Assembly (NCBI GenBank): GCA_036785325.1
Contig: JAXIVH010000007.1
Coordinates: 9,636,260 to 9,700,259 of the forward strand
Source: Urophycis tenuis
Lineage: Eukaryota; Chordata; Actinopteri; Gadiformes; Phycidae
Length of the DNA stretch: 64,000 nt
Direction of reading: 5' to 3'
The position numbers were made by a program, and so were the translations under genes. This document shows, piece after piece, positions 62,001-64,000 of this stretch. Under the pieces are notes generated by a model, which was not told the origin of the DNA, searched no databases, and worked only from the letters and a program-made list of their open reading frames with translations. Numbering within the stretch: the first letter of the stretch is position 1; the number at the start of each line of letters is the position of its first letter.

Positions 62001-63569
62001 CTGTGTAACCGCACGGTCAGGAGGCGGTTAGCCTTGAGGCCGTGCAGTAATGTCATGTTATGTTATGTCTCGTCATGTCATGTCATATATCGCTATGACA
62101 GCTCTGGCACGCACCAGCCTCCTTGATGTGCTTGTAGACGTCGTCGCTGCCTGCCGAGGAGTAGGGGATGTCATCGTGGGCCACAAAGTCGATCTGCAGG
62201 GAGCCAGAGGTGCACTAATGAGACACGCCTTAACACACGTGATGACGTCATGGTGGAGTACTCTGGAGATACCATCATGTAGTGGGCAGAGAGCATGTGA
62301 GGAAAATCCATGGGACGCCATGCCGGGGGGGGGGGGATTTATATTTGGTGCTCAGGGATGGGAATGTGAAAAATGATAAATGTCAAACCTTGTAAACACC
62401 AGATTGCATAGGAATGCCAACGAGGCTCATGGATTCTAGAGCAACGCCCTTCTCTTGATTGTTTAACATTACCAACATATTTAACAACATATTATAACCT
62501 CGCTCACTCACTCACTCACTCACTCACTCAGTCATTCCTTCACCCACTCACTCTTTCTCTCACTCACTCCTTCACCGACTCACTCTTTCACTCACTCTTT
62601 CACTCACTCACTCACTCACTCACTCCCTCCCTCCCTCACTCACCCGGTGCTTGGCGAGGAACTCTGGCGAGAGGGTCCAGGGGGCGTTGCGGACCACCTC
62701 GTCCACGTAGCGGCAGTGGCTGACGGCGTCGTAGCGCTCGTCCTCGTTCATCACGGTGAAGCCCTTGAACTGGTGGGTCAGGTCGTCGCTGCACACTGTG
62801 GGGCCAGGGCAGACGTGAGCGCCGACGCCGCTAACCGTCGCAGGGTCACAGTGGTGCTAACTGTATTTGTGCACAGTAGTGCTGACTGTATTTGTGCTCA
62901 GTAGTGCTAATTAGCTTATTGCAAGGCAGTAGCTCAGTGGGTAGAGCGGGTGGACAGAGCGGGTCGCCCACTCACCGTAGGGTCGGGGGTTCGATACCCT
63001 CGATCCCCCCCCTCCTCCTCCAACTGTCCACATGTCGAACCCCACAAATGTACTGATTGTAAGTCGCTTTGGACAAAAGCGTCTGCTGAATGCCCCCTTT
63101 ACCCTATATTATTCATTGTTCCTTAGTCTAGCAGTGTATTGGTTTTCTACTTGTTACCAATTGTATTTGTATTATCAGTGCCCGTATTTGTATTGCGCTC
63201 AATGTGATTAGCATTCCTGTGGTTCGTGGCTCACGGTGATAGCGTGGCCCGTGGTATCCATGGTCTGACGCCGTGTTTACCGTCACCACTGACCTCCAGT
63301 GCCGCAGCGTTCAGGGTCAGCAGGCGGGCCGTCACAGTGTTACTTCAGCTGCACCGCTGCTGTGTCGTTGTTTATTGTGGAAAGCGCCAACCCCCCCCCC
63401 CCTCCCCCGCCCCCCAGTTTGTCCTCCACTGTTGCATCTACACACTCATCTTTCCATCTGTATCAGTTCACACATAGTAACATAGAGACAATCTCCAATG
63501 ATAACAAAGTTTTCCCAAATTCCCCCCCCCATGTCATAATTGTATCACATTCTGCCCCATTGTGCTGGA

Positions 63570-63619
<50 letters not shown>

Positions 63620-63825
63620 TGTTGATTCATTCGTTTCCCCGTCCCCCCTCTGAGAAGCGGTGCCGGGCAGCCACCCGTCACCTCGATTGACACACTCGAC
63701 AAACATACCGCCAACAATGAGGTGTGTGTTGGGGAACAGGCACTTGGCCTGCATGAGCGCTCTGGCGTGACCGGAGTGGAAGACGTCAAAGATGCCATCC
63801 GCATAGACCCGCACCGGCCTATCGG
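58968..63825 (-). CDS. pcyt1a: Choline-phosphate cytidylyltransferase A (5'-partial)
   Basis: Rate-limiting enzyme of the CDP-choline pathway (CTP + phosphocholine to CDP-choline); the amphitropic protein is switched on by membrane binding. Minus-strand exons in coding order: 63825-63709, 62795-62644, 62193-62115, 61888-61746, 61243-61055 and 59198-58968, all in phase, about 303 codons. The catalytic fold has RPVRVYADGIFDVFHSGHAR with the HSGH (HxGH) motif, FKGFTVMNEDERYDAV, and RTEGISTSD. Exon 61243 is the amphipathic lipid-binding helix (KKYHLQERVDKVKKKVRDVE, then VEEKSIDLIQKWEEKS). The last exon is a Ser-Pro phosphorylation region (ISPRQSPDSSPAR, ERSPSPAF) ending in a run of Asp with EED. 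The C-terminus favours PCYT1A over PCYT1B. The nuclear-localisation N-terminus lies beyond the window edge. Confidence 0.96.
59806..60438. repeat. 15-bp minisatellite, pcyt1a intron
   Basis: About 42 copies of GCACCGCAGCCTGGT with two main variants (CCTGGT and CCTGAA) in higher-order alternation. Because 15 is divisible by three and the unit lacks stop codons in most frames, long open frames appear on both strands. It lies between the pcyt1a exons at 61055 and 59198. Confidence 0.97.
61245..61480. repeat. Imperfect (GGGA)n/(GGAGGGA) tract, pcyt1a intron
   Basis: About 235 bp of purine-rich repeats directly upstream (in transcription) of the lipid-binding-helix exon. On the minus strand it is a CT-rich tract and serves as that exon's pyrimidine tract. 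Confidence 0.9.
62503..62643. repeat. (CACT)n repeat, pcyt1a intron
   Basis: Imperfect CACT/CCTT units ending at the donor of the exon 62795-62644, so the minus-strand donor GTGAGTGAG is itself part of the (GTGA)n array. Confidence 0.9.
62925..63105 (+). mobile_element. tRNA-derived SINE (V-SINE-like), pcyt1a intron
   Basis: Best-preserved forward copy: head GGCAGTAGCTCAGTGGGTAG, B-box GGGGTTCGATACCC, body CCACATGTCGAACCCCACAA and tail TAAGTCGCTTTGGACAAAAG followed by CGTCTGCTGAATG. Related to the copies at 16157 and 22334. Confidence 0.88.
63570..63617. repeat. (GT)n microsatellite, pcyt1a intron
   Basis: About 23 GT units, roughly 90 bp after (in transcription) the donor of the exon 63825-63709. 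Confidence 0.93.
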
Positions 63826-64000
63826 CTGCGAGGACACAAGAGGACACGCCGGACTTCAGCCAATCAGCAAACACTTCTATGCAAAGTCCATTTTAAACCG
63901 GTGCCATCGGAGTGTTCCTTGAACTTGTACAGTAAAAGCAGGCCGGAATAAAAAGATTTTTACACTGAAAATTGTCCTGGATGGACTGACATGTTTTATC

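Noticed and set aside
62503..62643. CRISPR-like or regulatory direct repeats (CACT units)
   Set aside because: Simple four-base microsatellite without spacers, in vertebrate DNA.
62925..63010. Possible tRNA gene (head region with A- and B-box)
   Set aside because: It continues into the SINE body and tail and does not fold into a complete acceptor stem; it is a tRNA-derived SINE head.

Overview
The window is vertebrate nuclear DNA, almost certainly from a teleost fish: multi-exon genes with GT-AG introns and short introns, teleost-type tRNA-derived SINEs, DNA-transposon MITEs, and a very high density of (AC)n/(GT)n, (CT)n and poly(dG)/poly(dC) tracts. The microsatellite load would suit a gadiform (cod-like) fish, but that is an inference. 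I see no prokaryotic or viral genes, no CRISPR array and no novel gene cluster. The material is conserved housekeeping and signalling genes. The main points of interest are splicing details, repeats and apparent assembly defects.

Layout. Plus strand: nmnat3 (last three coding exons, 1779-5821), rbp1 (7347-10470), rbp2 (12003-13983) and copb2 (14905-25036, 3' end missing). A 200-N assembly gap follows at 25124-25323. After it, still on the plus strand, come dvl3 (25842-42202) and ap2m1 (45568-55289, with a non-coding first exon near 44150-44224). On the minus strand, pcyt1a runs from 63825 to 58968; its 5' exons lie beyond the right edge. ap2m1 and pcyt1a converge.

Synteny, from known human gene order: NMNAT3-RBP1-RBP2-COPB2 is one conserved block (human 3q23) and DVL3-AP2M1 another (3q27). 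The join between them falls exactly on the N gap, so it is either a teleost rearrangement or a scaffold misjoin.

Sequence quality. Exon lengths and reading frames were compared with the families. nmnat3, rbp2, ap2m1 and pcyt1a are fully in frame. copb2 carries about nine small indels between 17.8 and 24.1 kb, dvl3 three, and rbp1 one 2-bp duplication. All splice sites are intact and these are single-copy multi-exon genes, so assembly error is the likeliest cause for most of them.

Functions: NAD+ synthesis (nmnat3), intracellular retinol handling (rbp1, rbp2), COPI coat (copb2), Wnt signalling (dvl3), clathrin adaptor AP-2 (ap2m1) and phosphatidylcholine synthesis (pcyt1a). They are neighbours by ancestral synteny, not an operon-like system.
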